Shown here: one piece after another, positions 37,080 through 48,100 of the stretch
Numbering within the stretch: position 1 is the first letter of the stretch
How the letters are laid out: the number at the start of each line of letters is the position of its first letter
NCBI RefSeq assembly: GCF_947487575.1
Contig: NZ_CANKXG010000008.1
Span: forward strand, 179,451 to 243,450
DNA: 64,000 nucleotides
DNA from: an uncultured Algibacter sp.
Lineage (GTDB): Bacteria; Bacteroidota; Bacteroidia; Flavobacteriales; Flavobacteriaceae
Reading direction: 5' to 3'
Position numbers and translations under genes: made by a program
Notes under the pieces: generated by a model
What the model was told of the DNA's origin: nothing
Seen by the model: the letters and a program-made list of their open reading frames with translations, nothing else
Databases searched by the model: none

Positions 37080-38291
37080 TTATTTTGAAATATTTTGAGC
37101 GGCAATATAAGCTCCTGTCCAAGCATTTTGAAAATTAAAACCACCCGTAACTGCATCTACATTAATAACTTCGCCCGCTAAATATAAATTTTTGATTCGC
37201 TTACTCTCAAAGGTTTTAAAATTCACTTCTTTAAGGTTAACACCACCTGCGGTAACAAATTCTTCTTTAAAAGTGCTTTTACCATCAACTTTAAAAACGG
37301 CTTGTGTTAAATGGCCTGCCAAATTTTCTAATTGCCCTTTATTTAAATCTGCCCATCGGGTTTCAATAGCCATATTAGATGCTAAAACTAACTTATGCCA
37401 TAGTCGTTTTGGTAAATCAAATTGTGTAGATTTAAACACTGTTTTTTTTGCTAAATCTTGTTTTAAGGTTTTCAGTATTTCTAAACACTCTTCAAAAGCA
37501 TGCCTGATAAAATTAATCTCTATTTTAAATTTATAGTTTCTTTTTGCTAATTCTAAAGCTCCAAACGCAGACAGTTTTAAAATAGAAGGCGCACTCATTC
37601 CCCAGTGTGTTATTAGCAGTGACCCCTCACTCCATAAGTCTGTATCAAGAACTTTGATTTCTACATTTTGAGCAACAACCCCTGGAATATCTTGTATGCG
37701 CTCATCTTTTATATTGAATGTAAATAACGAAGGCACAGGTTGTGAAATGGTATGCCCAAGACCTTCTAACAAACTCCAAATTTTAGGATTGCTACCAGTA
37801 GCTATTAAAACTTTTTTTGACAAAAAATCACCTTGTGATGATTCTATTTTGAACAACTCTTCTTGAAGTTCTATTGATTTTACAGAATGGTTATACAACA
37901 CCTCAACCTGATGCTTTTCTACTTCATTTAAAAAACAATCAATTATAGTTTGTGATGAATTAGAAACAGGAAACATTCTACCATCGTCTTCAATTTTTAA
38001 TTCCACACCTCGTTTTTCAAACCACTCAATAGTATCACCTGTCATAAACTGATGAAAAGGGCCTAGTAATTCTTTTTCACCTCGTGGATAATGTTGTGTT
38101 AATTCTTTAGGAATAAATTCTGCATGTGTTACGTTACAACGTCCACCACCAGAAACTTTCACTTTACCTAGACCTGTTGCACCACGTTCTAGAATAGAAA
38201 TTTTTAAATTCGGATTTTGTTCTGCAATATTAATGGCTGCAAAGAAACCAGCTGCACCACCACCAACTACAACAACATCTTTTGATGTCAT
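37080..38291 (-). CDS. HI0933-family NAD(P)/FAD-dependent oxidoreductase
   Basis: 'VVVVGGGAAGFFAAINIAE', 'KVSGGGRCNVTHAE', 'FVTAGGVNLKEVNFKTFESKRIKNLYLAGEVINVDAVTGGFNFQNAWTGAYIAA'. Confidence 0.92.
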   Translation of the reverse strand: MTSKDVVVVGGGAAGFFAAINIAEQNPNLKISILERGATGLGKVKVSGGGRCNVTHAEFIPKELTQHYPRGEKELLGPFHQFMTGDTIEWFEKRGVELKIEDDGRMFPVSNSSQTIIDCFLNEVEKHQVEVLYNHSVKSIELQEELFKIESSQGDFLSKKVLIATGSNPKIWSLLEGLGHTISQPVPSLFTFNIKDERIQDIPGVVAQNVEIKVLDTDLWSEGSLLITHWGMSAPSILKLSAFGALELAKRNYKFKIEINFIRHAFEECLEILKTLKQDLAKKTVFKSTQFDLPKRLWHKLVLASNMAIETRWADLNKGQLENLAGHLTQAVFKVDGKSTFKEEFVTAGGVNLKEVNFKTFESKRIKNLYLAGEVINVDAVTGGFNFQNAWTGAYIAAQNISK

Positions 38292-38974
38292 ATCCTATCT
38301 GGATAGTCAGAAATTATACCATCAACACCATAAGATTTTATTCTTGCTAAAGGATTCAAATTATTTACAGTAAAAGCAAAAACTTTAAATTCTTCCTTTA
38401 ATTCTGTAACAATTTCTTCTGTTAGCATCGTATAATCTGCATGAATACCAACTGCATTTATTGTTTTAGCAAATTCAACAGCTCTACCTAAATTCCTATC
38501 TGTAAGCACAGCCAAAGGAATTTTATCATTTATTTTGTGTATAGTTTCTAATAAACCTTCTTGAAAGCTAGACACTAAAATATTTTCATATTCCCATCCT
38601 TTTTTATCTACATAAAATGTTATAATCCGAGCTGCTTCTTTTGCGGTATCTTGACCTTTAAGTTCTATATTTAATAAAGACTTATTATCAACTAAAGCTA
38701 AGACCTCTGCTAAAGATGGAATTTGATAAGTTCCTTTGGTTTTTAAACTTTTTAAAGATTTAAGGGTGTGTTTTGCTACCTCTCCTGTTCCATTAGTAAT
38801 TCTATCAACTGTAAAATCATGAAACACAACTAACTGACCCGAAGCGCATCTATGCACATCTATCTCAATACCATCAACCTTTAAGCTTAGAGCTTTTTTA
38901 ATAGATTCTAAAGTATTTTCAGTTAAGTGTCCTTTGGCTCCTCTGTGCCCAATTTTTAAAATTTTACTTTCCAT
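38288..38974 (-). CDS. Glycerophosphodiester phosphodiesterase
   Basis: 'KIGHRGAKGHLTENTLESIKKAL', 'GIEIDVHRCASGQLVVFHDFTVDR'. Confidence 0.92.
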   Translation of the reverse strand: MESKILKIGHRGAKGHLTENTLESIKKALSLKVDGIEIDVHRCASGQLVVFHDFTVDRITNGTGEVAKHTLKSLKSLKTKGTYQIPSLAEVLALVDNKSLLNIELKGQDTAKEAARIITFYVDKKGWEYENILVSSFQEGLLETIHKINDKIPLAVLTDRNLGRAVEFAKTINAVGIHADYTMLTEEIVTELKEEFKVFAFTVNNLNPLARIKSYGVDGIISDYPDRI

Positions 38975-39836
38975 TTTTAATAGGTCTTATTAATCCTTCT
39001 TGAGCCACTGTGGCTATCAATTTTCCATCTCTGGTAAAAATATGTCCTCTTGCTAATCCTCTTGCATTAGATGTACTTGGAGATTCTGTAGCATAGAGTA
39101 ACCAATCAGAAAAATCGAAATCTCTAAAAAACCACATCGAGTGGTCCAAACTCGCTGTTAACGTATTTCCCCAATGCGCCTTACTTGCATGAGGATTTAA
39201 TGTTGATGTTAAAATATTATAATCCGAAATATAAGTTAAAATCTGCTGTTTTGTAACTAAATCTAATTCTTTTACATCTCCTTTTAGTTTAAACCAAACA
39301 TTATGACTTGGAGGCAAATCTTTTGGATCCATTGGATTTGCAAATGCTGTTGGTTTAAATTCTACAGGACGCTCAATGGCTAAAAAAGATTTTAATCCTT
39401 TGGGTAAAAAATCTCCAAACTCCTCATATAAGTCCGTCCAACTTAATAATTCTTCGGGTTTTTTTATGTTTGAGTTTATCTCAATTTGATGATTGTATCC
39501 TTCTTCCTGTTTATGAAAAGAAGCCGACAAAATAAAGATAGTAATATCTTTTTGATGTGCTGTAACTCTTCGAACAGAAAAGCTACCACCGTCCCTAACC
39601 AAACTCACATTATAGGTTATTGGCAACTCTAAATCTCCTGCTTCTAAAAAATAAGCATGCATAGAATGTAATACTCTTTGATTGGTAATTGTTCTGCTTG
39701 CCGCATTTAAAGCTTGTGCTAAAACCTGCCCACCAAATACAATAGGACTTCCAATGGTTTTACTTACACCATTAAATTCATTTTCACTTATTTTTTCTAA
39801 CACTAGAAGGTCTAATAAGTCGTTAACTGTAGTCAT
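38964..39836 (-). CDS. Acyl-CoA thioesterase II (TesB-like)
   Basis: Double hot-dog 'VFGGQVLAQALNAASRTI', 'LHSMHAYFLEAGD', 'LDHSMWFFRDFDFSDWLLYATESPSTSNARGLARG'. Confidence 0.9.
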   Translation of the reverse strand: MTTVNDLLDLLVLEKISENEFNGVSKTIGSPIVFGGQVLAQALNAASRTITNQRVLHSMHAYFLEAGDLELPITYNVSLVRDGGSFSVRRVTAHQKDITIFILSASFHKQEEGYNHQIEINSNIKKPEELLSWTDLYEEFGDFLPKGLKSFLAIERPVEFKPTAFANPMDPKDLPPSHNVWFKLKGDVKELDLVTKQQILTYISDYNILTSTLNPHASKAHWGNTLTASLDHSMWFFRDFDFSDWLLYATESPSTSNARGLARGHIFTRDGKLIATVAQEGLIRPIKNGK

Positions 39837-39920
39837 TAGTTTTAAGTAATCTTTATTTATTGACAGCTTTTTTACCAAAAATATCTTGTAAATTTAACAC
39901 TATAAATTTTGACTACCTAA

Positions 39921-40715
39921 ATGAACAAACTCCTAATTTTATTTTTTTTAATTATTTCTAGTTGCAAGACTGAAAACTTGATAGTTATAGCTGATTTACC
40001 AAATAGTTTAAAAGAAGCCTCTGCGATAGAAAAAATAACCAACTCAAATTTATTATGGACAATTGAAGACTCTGGAAACAAAAACAATATTTATGGATTA
40101 AATTTAAAAGGAAAAATTATAAAAGACATTGATATAAATAATTCCAGTAACATTGATTGGGAAGACTTAACCTCAGACAATCAAGGAAACTTATATATTG
40201 GCGACTTTGGTAATAATAGTAAAAATAGAGATGATTTTACTATATATAAAGTTTCCAATTTCAACACTAACAAAACAGAGGCTCAACGCATTAATTTTAT
40301 TTTACCAAAAAAAGTAAAACCAAAAGATTTTGAAGCTTTTTTTCTTTTTAAGGATTACTTCTATTTGTTTAGTAAAGAAAATAAATCTAGCATGCTTTTT
40401 AAAGTGCCTAACCAAGTAGGTTTACATACTGCAACATTAATAAAGGCATTTAACTTAGATGGTAAAAACCATCGCATTACATCTGCCGACATTAGCAAAG
40501 ACGGCAAAACAATTGTTCTCCTAAATCATAATAAACTTTGGAAAATAACTAATTTTAAAAACGACCTTTTTTTTGAAGGAAAGATACAAGAACTAAAATT
40601 TGACCATAATTCACAAAAAGAAGGGGTCTGTTTTAAAAACAATTCAAGTGTCTATATTACGGATGAGAGAACTAAAAATAAAGGTGGTAATCTGTATAAA
40701 TTTAATATCAACTAA
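39921..40715 (+). CDS. Hypothetical lipoprotein, propeller-like
   Basis: SSCK lipobox; 'GNLYIGDFGNNSKNRDDFTIYKV' beta-propeller-like. Confidence 0.65.
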   Translation: MNKLLILFFLIISSCKTENLIVIADLPNSLKEASAIEKITNSNLLWTIEDSGNKNNIYGLNLKGKIIKDIDINNSSNIDWEDLTSDNQGNLYIGDFGNNSKNRDDFTIYKVSNFNTNKTEAQRINFILPKKVKPKDFEAFFLFKDYFYLFSKENKSSMLFKVPNQVGLHTATLIKAFNLDGKNHRITSADISKDGKTIVLLNHNKLWKITNFKNDLFFEGKIQELKFDHNSQKEGVCFKNNSSVYITDERTKNKGGNLYKFNIN

Positions 40716-40719
40716 ATCA

Positions 40720-41019
40720 TTACCCATGGGTTTGAATAATGTTTACAATATCTCTTTTTTGCAACACTCCTGATTGCCTCCATTTTGGAACACCATTTTT
40801 AAATAAAATCATAGTAGGCACACTTCTTACTTGATACTTAGTTGCAAGTTCTACATTTTTATCAATATCAACTTTTACTATTTTTATTGCATCTCCCAAT
40901 TCGTCTTTAACATCTTTTAAAATTGGCATTAGTGCTTGACATGGCCCACACCATGTTCCAAAAAAATCCACCAATACAACATTATCAGAATTCACTATGT
41001 CTTTAAAACTACTTTTCAT
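40720..41019 (-). CDS. Thioredoxin family protein
   Basis: 'VLVDFFGTWCGPCQALMPIL', 'YQVRSVPTMILFKNG'. Confidence 0.92.
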   Translation of the reverse strand: MKSSFKDIVNSDNVVLVDFFGTWCGPCQALMPILKDVKDELGDAIKIVKVDIDKNVELATKYQVRSVPTMILFKNGVPKWRQSGVLQKRDIVNIIQTHG

Positions 41020-41117
41020 AATTAATTTATCTTACTACCGTATTAGACGAAAATTTTAATCATGAATTACAATTTTAATTTTTGAGGCTCTGAAAACATG
41101 TTTTGGGTGACACTACG

Positions 41118-44100
41118 TTAAAAACCAAAACCAACTTTAAATGCTAAACGTAAACCATCATTACTATTAAATGCTGATAAATTTAATGTCATAATATCTG
41201 CTGCATTAGCAAAAACGCCCCCTCCTACTGATGTATTCCACTTACTCGAATTAAAGGCACTATCAAAAACTAACTCATTATCTACCCAAACACGCCCATA
41301 ATCAAAACCAGCAAATACACCTATATTTAGTGGCAGCAATCCTGTTTTAACTTTACGAAGGTTTAAACGCAAATCGGTACTTTGAGAAAATGAATTCTTA
41401 CCAGAAAAACGTTCATTTCTAAAACCACGAAGCCCATTATTTGCTCCTATGTTTGCTGCTTGATAAAACTCAAAATTGTCACCAAAAATAAAATGTGCTT
41501 TAGCGTTTGTAGCAAAAACCAATTGCCCACTTGACACTAATTTATAATCAAACCCAAGCTCTGGAATAAAATAAGCAAACCCTTTTGACTCTTCTAAATT
41601 AGATTTATAACCAAATTCAAGGCTTGTTTGCATTCCTATAGTAGGAAATGCTTCGTTATCTTTATTTTGATAACTGTACATAGCTTCAACTCCAATAAAA
41701 TCTTTGTGGTTTTCTTGCCCATTAGTGACATAAAATGTATTTATAAAACGATTGTTAGTTTCTTCAACTCCAATAGATTCATAACTTAAGCCTAATTTAA
41801 AATGCGCGCCTTGTTCTCCTCTCCAATTTAAAGACGGTGCGAATTTTAATGTGCTTAGCTTTACACGATTAAAATCTAAGTCTCTATCTATACCGTCGCC
41901 TTCATTAGCCTCTTCATTTGGTGTGCTATTTCCATACCCAAAGAAATTAATAGCAAAGTTAGGACTTGTATATTTAGCATTTAAACCCAAATTCCACACC
42001 CCTATAACATTCGCAAATTCTCCATTATATTCAAAATCGAACCCACTTGTAGCAAAATAATAAGAACCAGAAATAGTATGTTGAGACCCAAACGGATTAC
42101 GCTCAAATCCATAATTTGAAAGCGTATTTACAAAACCTAACCTAAAGCCGTCATCTGGATTGGAACCTATTAATGGCATAAACTGGTTGATTCTATTTTT
42201 TGGTTTAGTATGGTCATATATATTTGTTTCATAATCGTCAGTAAGATTCTTATGACCTTTTTTAGTTGTAAACTTATTTTTCTTAGACTTATAGTCATAC
42301 ATCCATACTTTCTTTCCGTTTTCAATAGAATACGTATCATTATTCTGCCCTCCAACCAATCTTAATTTAATATGGTTATCGCCTTCTCCTGTAACTTTAA
42401 ACAGATCTTCATCATCCAATCCATACATCCAAATTTCTTTGGTAACTTCTTTATTATAAGTTTTTTGATGTAAAAGAATTCCCTTTTCCCCATTTTTAAT
42501 TCGATATATAGATAGTTTCGTATTCCCATCTGGCAACCTTTCAATTTCAAACATATCATCTTTATCGGTTCCCAGAACTAATGGTATTTTATTAAGGGCT
42601 TCAAAATACCTATTTGCAATTTCTGGAAGGTTTTTAAGTCGTAATTTAAAAACACGTTTTATCTCTAAAATTGTTTCGTCTTGAACTTCTTTTGGGAATG
42701 ACTTAAACGCATTATCTATTACAGCATCTGATAAGTTCTTTTGAATGAATGCTACTTGCTCTTTCCATTGCTTTTCGGTAGTTTCATTTAGTAACATCAT
42801 ATCTAACGAAAACGGACTTGAATTGAATCCTTTAACATTTCTAACATCCTCATTAAAACCTTCCATTAATTGTAGAGGTGGTATAATTCGGGTTGCTATA
42901 TTCATTAAAGCACCGTCTCCCATATTAGAGAAGGCTTGATCTCTATCTCTAGGAATTGGTCTAAAAACAATTCTACCAGCTTCTTTAAACTCAGCCCAGC
43001 GCCATTGATCCATATGCCTATCCCAATCTCCAATAGCCATATCAAATAATCGTGCTCTTAAAAACATTTGGTCATCAACAATATATTTTTCGTCTTTACG
43101 TAGCTTCTTTATTAAGTCATCAGTACTTTCAATTTTATTGGAGTTACCAAAACTTTTAAGATTTCCATGTCCATCAGAAACGTGTTCTTCTATCATATAT
43201 AATTCATCACCAAAATCTGTATTAAAAGCCGCTAAAGCATTTTGTTTTGGAACAAAATACAGTACAGGGTTAGTATGGTATAAATTAACGGCGTCAGATA
43301 AATTGCCAGTTACAAATGGTGCATATGGATGTGAACCTGTATAAAAGTCTTGTATTATTTTTTCTGTAGTTGTACCGTCAAATTGCCCTTCAATATATTG
43401 ATCTTTAAAAGCCATAGCTTGCAAATATATCGTTGCACTTTTTCTAATGGCGCGCATAACATAGCGTTTCCCGTCTTCATTTATTAATTGTAGAGATTTT
43501 GATTGATGCCCTCCGCCTTTTCTATAAGGTTTTAAACCCCCAAACAAAGTATCTAAACTTACTGTTGGTGCATTTACTTTAGTACCGTAATATGCTCTGT
43601 AACGCTCTCCCCATATATATTTATAAAAACCACTTTTTGTAATTTCTTCCTTAGAATAAACTGATGCTAATTTTTCATTTGGAAACGATTTATAATCTAC
43701 AATACCATCTTTTTCGTCTACTGAAAATACTTCTGTTTGAAAAATAACTTTATTATTCTTTGCTGAATAAAACCGAACTGCTGATGACCCATCTACAAAA
43801 ACATCTAATCTAGCAAAACCAGAATCACTTGAGGAAAACTCGCCACTTACATTACGAGTTGCCGTTGATTTTGAACCTGCTCCGCTAACTATTTGAGGTA
43901 AATTATCTTGAACTAAATACTGTAAACTATGCTCATGCCCGGAAACAAAAAGCACTTTATCATTTTCTTGAGCTATAGTTACAATACGCCTTTTAAAAGC
44001 GTTATACTTTTTATTCTGCAAATCGGCAGGAGAAATGCCACTTGCTTTTCTTAATATATTTTTTAAAGTTCCTAAAACCGGAATAGGCTTTAAATGTGAA

Positions 44101-44813
44101 CCAAAACTGTATTGCCCGCCATGTGGTCCATTGGTAAACATAGGATGGTGCATTGCGATAATAGTTGTTTTACCACGTGCTTTTTTTATTAAACCTTCTA
44201 ATTCTTCAAAAAACCTGAACCTTGTTTTTATTTCACAGTCATCATTTATTGTTGGGTGTTTATCCCAGTTTGTTAAATACCATTCCGAATCAATTACAAT
44301 CATAACAATATCATCAGATATTTCTACTTTTTCAATAGGGCATCCATTTTCAGGTAAAAAAGTATTTTTCCCTAAAGCGTTTTCTATATATTTTTCTTGT
44401 CGTTTTAAACCTTTCAATCCATTGCTATACCAATCGTGGTTCCCTGGAATAAAAATAGTTTTACCTTTAAAATCTTTTACAGCCTCTGTCTGAACCTTTA
44501 ACTGATATTCTGCAAAAGCTCTATTTTCATCATTCTTTTTTGGCAATCCCTTAGGATAAATATTATCGCCCAAAAAAAGCGCTGTACTATTTTTTGATGC
44601 ATTACTTAATTCAGATTTAAATGCTTTTAAAGCTTCTGAAGACGAATCGATTGGGGAATTACCACCATCGCCAATTAAATAAAATGAATGTGCAATTTCC
44701 TTACTTGGAAAATTATTTTGCGCTGAAACATCTTTATATTGAGTCTTATAAGTCGCACAGGCATTTAGAACGGCTATAACGACAAGCAAGGAAGCTATTT
44801 TTTGAAACTTCAT
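41118..44813 (-). CDS. Lipoprotein with metallophosphoesterase domain, kinase-like middle domain and C-terminal outer-membrane barrel
   Basis: 'LIGDGGNSP', 'LFLGDNIYPKGLP', 'FIPGNHDWY', 'FVSGHEHSLQYL'; middle 'FDMAIGDWDRHMDQW...FRPIPRDRDQAF'; C-terminal barrel ending LAFKVGFGF; start trimmed to MKFQKIASLLVVIAVLNAC. Confidence 0.8.
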   Translation of the reverse strand: MKFQKIASLLVVIAVLNACATYKTQYKDVSAQNNFPSKEIAHSFYLIGDGGNSPIDSSSEALKAFKSELSNASKNSTALFLGDNIYPKGLPKKNDENRAFAEYQLKVQTEAVKDFKGKTIFIPGNHDWYSNGLKGLKRQEKYIENALGKNTFLPENGCPIEKVEISDDIVMIVIDSEWYLTNWDKHPTINDDCEIKTRFRFFEELEGLIKKARGKTTIIAMHHPMFTNGPHGGQYSFGSHLKPIPVLGTLKNILRKASGISPADLQNKKYNAFKRRIVTIAQENDKVLFVSGHEHSLQYLVQDNLPQIVSGAGSKSTATRNVSGEFSSSDSGFARLDVFVDGSSAVRFYSAKNNKVIFQTEVFSVDEKDGIVDYKSFPNEKLASVYSKEEITKSGFYKYIWGERYRAYYGTKVNAPTVSLDTLFGGLKPYRKGGGHQSKSLQLINEDGKRYVMRAIRKSATIYLQAMAFKDQYIEGQFDGTTTEKIIQDFYTGSHPYAPFVTGNLSDAVNLYHTNPVLYFVPKQNALAAFNTDFGDELYMIEEHVSDGHGNLKSFGNSNKIESTDDLIKKLRKDEKYIVDDQMFLRARLFDMAIGDWDRHMDQWRWAEFKEAGRIVFRPIPRDRDQAFSNMGDGALMNIATRIIPPLQLMEGFNEDVRNVKGFNSSPFSLDMMLLNETTEKQWKEQVAFIQKNLSDAVIDNAFKSFPKEVQDETILEIKRVFKLRLKNLPEIANRYFEALNKIPLVLGTDKDDMFEIERLPDGNTKLSIYRIKNGEKGILLHQKTYNKEVTKEIWMYGLDDEDLFKVTGEGDNHIKLRLVGGQNNDTYSIENGKKVWMYDYKSKKNKFTTKKGHKNLTDDYETNIYDHTKPKNRINQFMPLIGSNPDDGFRLGFVNTLSNYGFERNPFGSQHTISGSYYFATSGFDFEYNGEFANVIGVWNLGLNAKYTSPNFAINFFGYGNSTPNEEANEGDGIDRDLDFNRVKLSTLKFAPSLNWRGEQGAHFKLGLSYESIGVEETNNRFINTFYVTNGQENHKDFIGVEAMYSYQNKDNEAFPTIGMQTSLEFGYKSNLEESKGFAYFIPELGFDYKLVSSGQLVFATNAKAHFIFGDNFEFYQAANIGANNGLRGFRNERFSGKNSFSQSTDLRLNLRKVKTGLLPLNIGVFAGFDYGRVWVDNELVFDSAFNSSKWNTSVGGGVFANAADIMTLNLSAFNSNDGLRLAFKVGFGF

Positions 44814-44857
44814 ATTGAGGTGGATTAATTCTTTAAAGGTAATAATTACAATTCTAT

Positions 44858-45820
44858 TTAATTCCAATTTAAGCCACTTCGCTCATCCCAATAGGCTTTT
44901 GGAAAAACTTTTAAAGCTTTAAGTGATTTTAATTCTTCTGAAGTCAAGTTGAAATTTAAAGCCTCTAAATTTTGAGTTAATTGCGTTTTACTTGAAGCTC
45001 CGCTCAACACATATGTAGGCTCTAAACTATCCATTACAAAGCGTAATGCAATGGCATCAAAACCTGCTTCATACTTTTTTGACAATTGGTTTAAAATTTT
45101 ATATACTTCTGAGTAATGCTGAAATTTTTTATTTTGAAAAACGCGACCATTTGCCAAAGCTTCCTTAATAATAACTTTTTTTCCTTGTTTCAAAATAGCT
45201 TTTAAAATTGAAAAAGGAGATTGTTCAAAAATATTATAAGTTACCTGAAAACTATCAAACAATTCATGCCCGTCAATCTTAACTTTTAAAGCGGCCTTAA
45301 TAACTTCTTTTTGATTAGCACCGCTTGTAGTAATACCAATTTTTAAACCAGTCTCATTTTTTATTTGATGTAGTTGATTCAAAACATCTTCATTTTCTAA
45401 AATACCACTTTCAAAAGTTGCTGAATGCACTTGGTAGTATTTTAGGTTTGGCAACATTCCTTTTGAAACTTGCCATTGTTCTAGTAGTTTTTCTAGTGAG
45501 TGTTCTTTTATTTCATGTTTTCCGCTATAACCTAACTCCCAATTTGCCACATAAGTATAACCCCATTTTGTTCCTAAAATGGCATCTTTATGTTTGTTTT
45601 CCTCATTCCATTCTTTCAAAAACGCTTCGCCTTTTCCATAAGATGGTGCTGTGTCAAAATAACGAATGCCTAATTTATAGGCTTCATCTAAAACTGAAAG
45701 TGAATTTTCTTTAAATGCTTTTTCTGATTTATCAATAGCATCATTATCTCTAATATTAATATACTCTGGCCGCCCTAAAGCTGCTAATCCTAAGCCTATT
45801 TTCGTATTTGAATTACTCAT
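44858..45820 (-). CDS. Aldo/keto reductase
   Basis: 'GIRYFDTAPSYGKGEAFLKEW', 'NLKYYQVHSA', 'YVLSGASSKTQLTQNLEAL'. Confidence 0.9.
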   Translation of the reverse strand: MSNSNTKIGLGLAALGRPEYINIRDNDAIDKSEKAFKENSLSVLDEAYKLGIRYFDTAPSYGKGEAFLKEWNEENKHKDAILGTKWGYTYVANWELGYSGKHEIKEHSLEKLLEQWQVSKGMLPNLKYYQVHSATFESGILENEDVLNQLHQIKNETGLKIGITTSGANQKEVIKAALKVKIDGHELFDSFQVTYNIFEQSPFSILKAILKQGKKVIIKEALANGRVFQNKKFQHYSEVYKILNQLSKKYEAGFDAIALRFVMDSLEPTYVLSGASSKTQLTQNLEALNFNLTSEELKSLKALKVFPKAYWDERSGLNWN

Positions 45821-47040
45821 TAATCTATTAATTCTGTTTCAATTATTGTATCGGAAATTAAGGTTCTATGCACTGGACATTTTGATGCTATTTCTTTTAA
45901 TTTTGCTTTTTGCGTATCATCTAAATTACCAATAAATTTCAATCGTTTTTGTAAATGATCGATTCGTTTTGGTTCATCAAAATCCAGCATCAAATCATCA
46001 CTATGTTTTTTTGAATAGGTAATATAGGCATAAACTTCCTGTAAATCCCATTGCTTTCGTTGGGCATACATCTTTAAAGTCATTACGGTACACGCCGCTA
46101 ATCCTGCACTTAAAAAATCATAAGGCGACGGCCCAAAATCGTCTCCTCCAATACTCTCTGGTTCATCTGCTATAAAATTGTGCTTTTTAGTTTTAATAGA
46201 AGTTGTAAAATTATCCTCAACCAAATTTAAATACGCTACCAATTGTTCGCCTTTAGTATCTAACATGGTATTATCTTCTTGCTCAAAATAACGCTGTACC
46301 CATGTACCAATTATATTACCAACATACCTACTATCTTTTGAATTTGTAAGTAGGTGGTCGGCATCATCTAAACTCACAAAACTTTTTGGATGGTGAGCAT
46401 CATGATACAATTTATGTGCATTTTCAATACCAACTATAGTATCGAAAGGGGCATGCATTATTAATAAAGGTTTACGCAAGTTTTTTGTTATTTCTGGTAA
46501 ATTTATTTTACCAAAATCTTCTACAAATTCTTCATTTATTTTAAAAGGTCTACCACCAATATTCACCTCAACTTCTCCTTTTTGTTTAACTTCTTCAATA
46601 CCATGCGAAAATAAATGTGTAACATGACTTACAGTAGCCGGTGCTCCAACTGTAGCAACAGCTTTTATGTTTTCTAATTTAGATGCAGCAACAATTACGG
46701 CAGCTCCACCTAACGAGTGGCCAACTAACAAACTTGGAGCTTGATAGTTTACTTTTAAGTAATCATTAACCGCTAATAAGTCGTCAACATTTGCAGAAAA
46801 ATAACTTTCTGAAAATTCACCTTCACTCCTTCCTAAACCAGTAAAATCAAAACGAAGTACACCAAATCCATGACTAGTAAGCGACCTACTAATATTTCTT
46901 ACGGCTCCCAAAGCACTACTACATGTAAAACAATGCGCAAAAATTGCATAATACTGTGGTTTTTGGTCGGCAGGCAGTTCTAAAAAAGCCTGTAATTTAT
47001 GCCCTTTTTTATTTTGAATATTTAGCTTGATACTGTTCAT
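45820..47040 (-). CDS. Bifunctional alpha/beta hydrolase-OsmC family protein
   Basis: Hydrolase '[17 protein letters not shown]' fused to OsmC '[26 protein letters not shown]' and 'KCPVHRTL'. Confidence 0.9.
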   Translation of the reverse strand: MNSIKLNIQNKKGHKLQAFLELPADQKPQYYAIFAHCFTCSSALGAVRNISRSLTSHGFGVLRFDFTGLGRSEGEFSESYFSANVDDLLAVNDYLKVNYQAPSLLVGHSLGGAAVIVAASKLENIKAVATVGAPATVSHVTHLFSHGIEEVKQKGEVEVNIGGRPFKINEEFVEDFGKINLPEITKNLRKPLLIMHAPFDTIVGIENAHKLYHDAHHPKSFVSLDDADHLLTNSKDSRYVGNIIGTWVQRYFEQEDNTMLDTKGEQLVAYLNLVEDNFTTSIKTKKHNFIADEPESIGGDDFGPSPYDFLSAGLAACTVMTLKMYAQRKQWDLQEVYAYITYSKKHSDDLMLDFDEPKRIDHLQKRLKFIGNLDDTQKAKLKEIASKCPVHRTLISDTIIETELID

Positions 47041-47551
47041 CTTTTAAATGTTTTAATTTATTTTGATTTGCATAGTTTGAAAATTGGTTTAACAGAATTT
47101 TCAATTTAGGATTGATAAACGTTTCACAAAAAGGTTTCTCTGGATTACTATAATAGTAATTTTGAATTCCCTCACGTGACCTTTTAAAACTATTAAACGG
47201 AAATACTTGAGTTATCAATTTGTTTTCAAATTCATCTTTAAATGCATTAATAATCGCCTCCACCTTTTCCTTTTGTTCATTAGAAAACGTATAAATAGCT
47301 GAGCGATATTTTGTTCTCATAGAATGATTGGACTTGCTTTTATGAGTATATAAATGAATTTCTATTAATGTTTTTAGTGAAATATCATCAGCATTAAAAT
47401 GAACAATAACCGCTTCGGAAAAACTAGCATTACCATTTATAGAAGCTACAAAACCTTGCTCTACTTTTGAAACACCAAGTAATGATTGAAACACAGCCTC
47501 TGTACACCAATGGCAACCACCTCCTAAAGCTATTTTATTCTGCGTATTCAA
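47009..47551 (-). CDS. msrA: Peptide-methionine (S)-S-oxide reductase, divergent
   Basis: '[27 protein letters not shown]', '[23 protein letters not shown]'. Confidence 0.85.
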   Translation of the reverse strand: MNTQNKIALGGGCHWCTEAVFQSLLGVSKVEQGFVASINGNASFSEAVIVHFNADDISLKTLIEIHLYTHKSKSNHSMRTKYRSAIYTFSNEQKEKVEAIINAFKDEFENKLITQVFPFNSFKRSREGIQNYYYSNPEKPFCETFINPKLKILLNQFSNYANQNKLKHLKDEQYQAKYSK

Positions 47552-47562
47552 GTTTAAAAAAA

Positions 47563-48057
47563 TTATATAAAAGGGGTTTCAAATCTTTCAAAATGACATG
47601 TATACCCATTAGGGATTCTCACTAAATAATCTTGATGCTCTGGTTCTGCTTTCCAAAATGTTGCATAAGGCTCTAAAGTGGTTACAACGCTACCATCCCA
47701 TTTACCTGAATCATTAACAATTTTAATAATGTCTTCTGCATCTTTTTTTTCTTCTTCATTCTGAAAAAATATGGCAGACCTATAACTTGACCCTCTATCA
47801 TTTCCTTGCCTATCAACTGTTGTTGGATTGTGAATTCTAAAAAAATAATCTAGAATTTCTCTGAATGATGTTTCGTTTGGATCATAAGTCAATTCAATGC
47901 CTTCGGCATGTCCTGGATGGTTTTTGTACGTAGGGTTATCGTTTTCTCCACCTTGGTATCCAACTTCTGTATCTTTAATCCCTGGACGTGTTCTAAATAA
48001 ATCTTCCATTCCCCAGAAGCATCCTCCTGCTATATATGCTTTTTTATAATTTTTCAT
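47563..48057 (-). CDS. msrA: Peptide-methionine (S)-S-oxide reductase
   Basis: '[28 protein letters not shown]', '[27 protein letters not shown]'. Confidence 0.93.
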   Translation of the reverse strand: MKNYKKAYIAGGCFWGMEDLFRTRPGIKDTEVGYQGGENDNPTYKNHPGHAEGIELTYDPNETSFREILDYFFRIHNPTTVDRQGNDRGSSYRSAIFFQNEEEKKDAEDIIKIVNDSGKWDGSVVTTLEPYATFWKAEPEHQDYLVRIPNGYTCHFERFETPFI

Positions 48058-48100
48058 TTTTTTAATCTTTCTTTTTTTAACTTAATTTCTAATAACTCTA

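Noticed and set aside
37192-37536. 114-aa plus-strand ORF
   Set aside because: Antisense to the HI0933-type oxidoreductase with clear motifs
44035-44493. 152-aa plus-strand ORF
   Set aside because: Antisense to the metallophosphoesterase domain; compositional shadow
47009-47040. 32-nt overlap between msrA and hydrolase-OsmC as a frameshift error
   Set aside because: Both reading frames have plausible termini and complete domains; treated as a genuine overlap, though the msrA tail could be slightly extended
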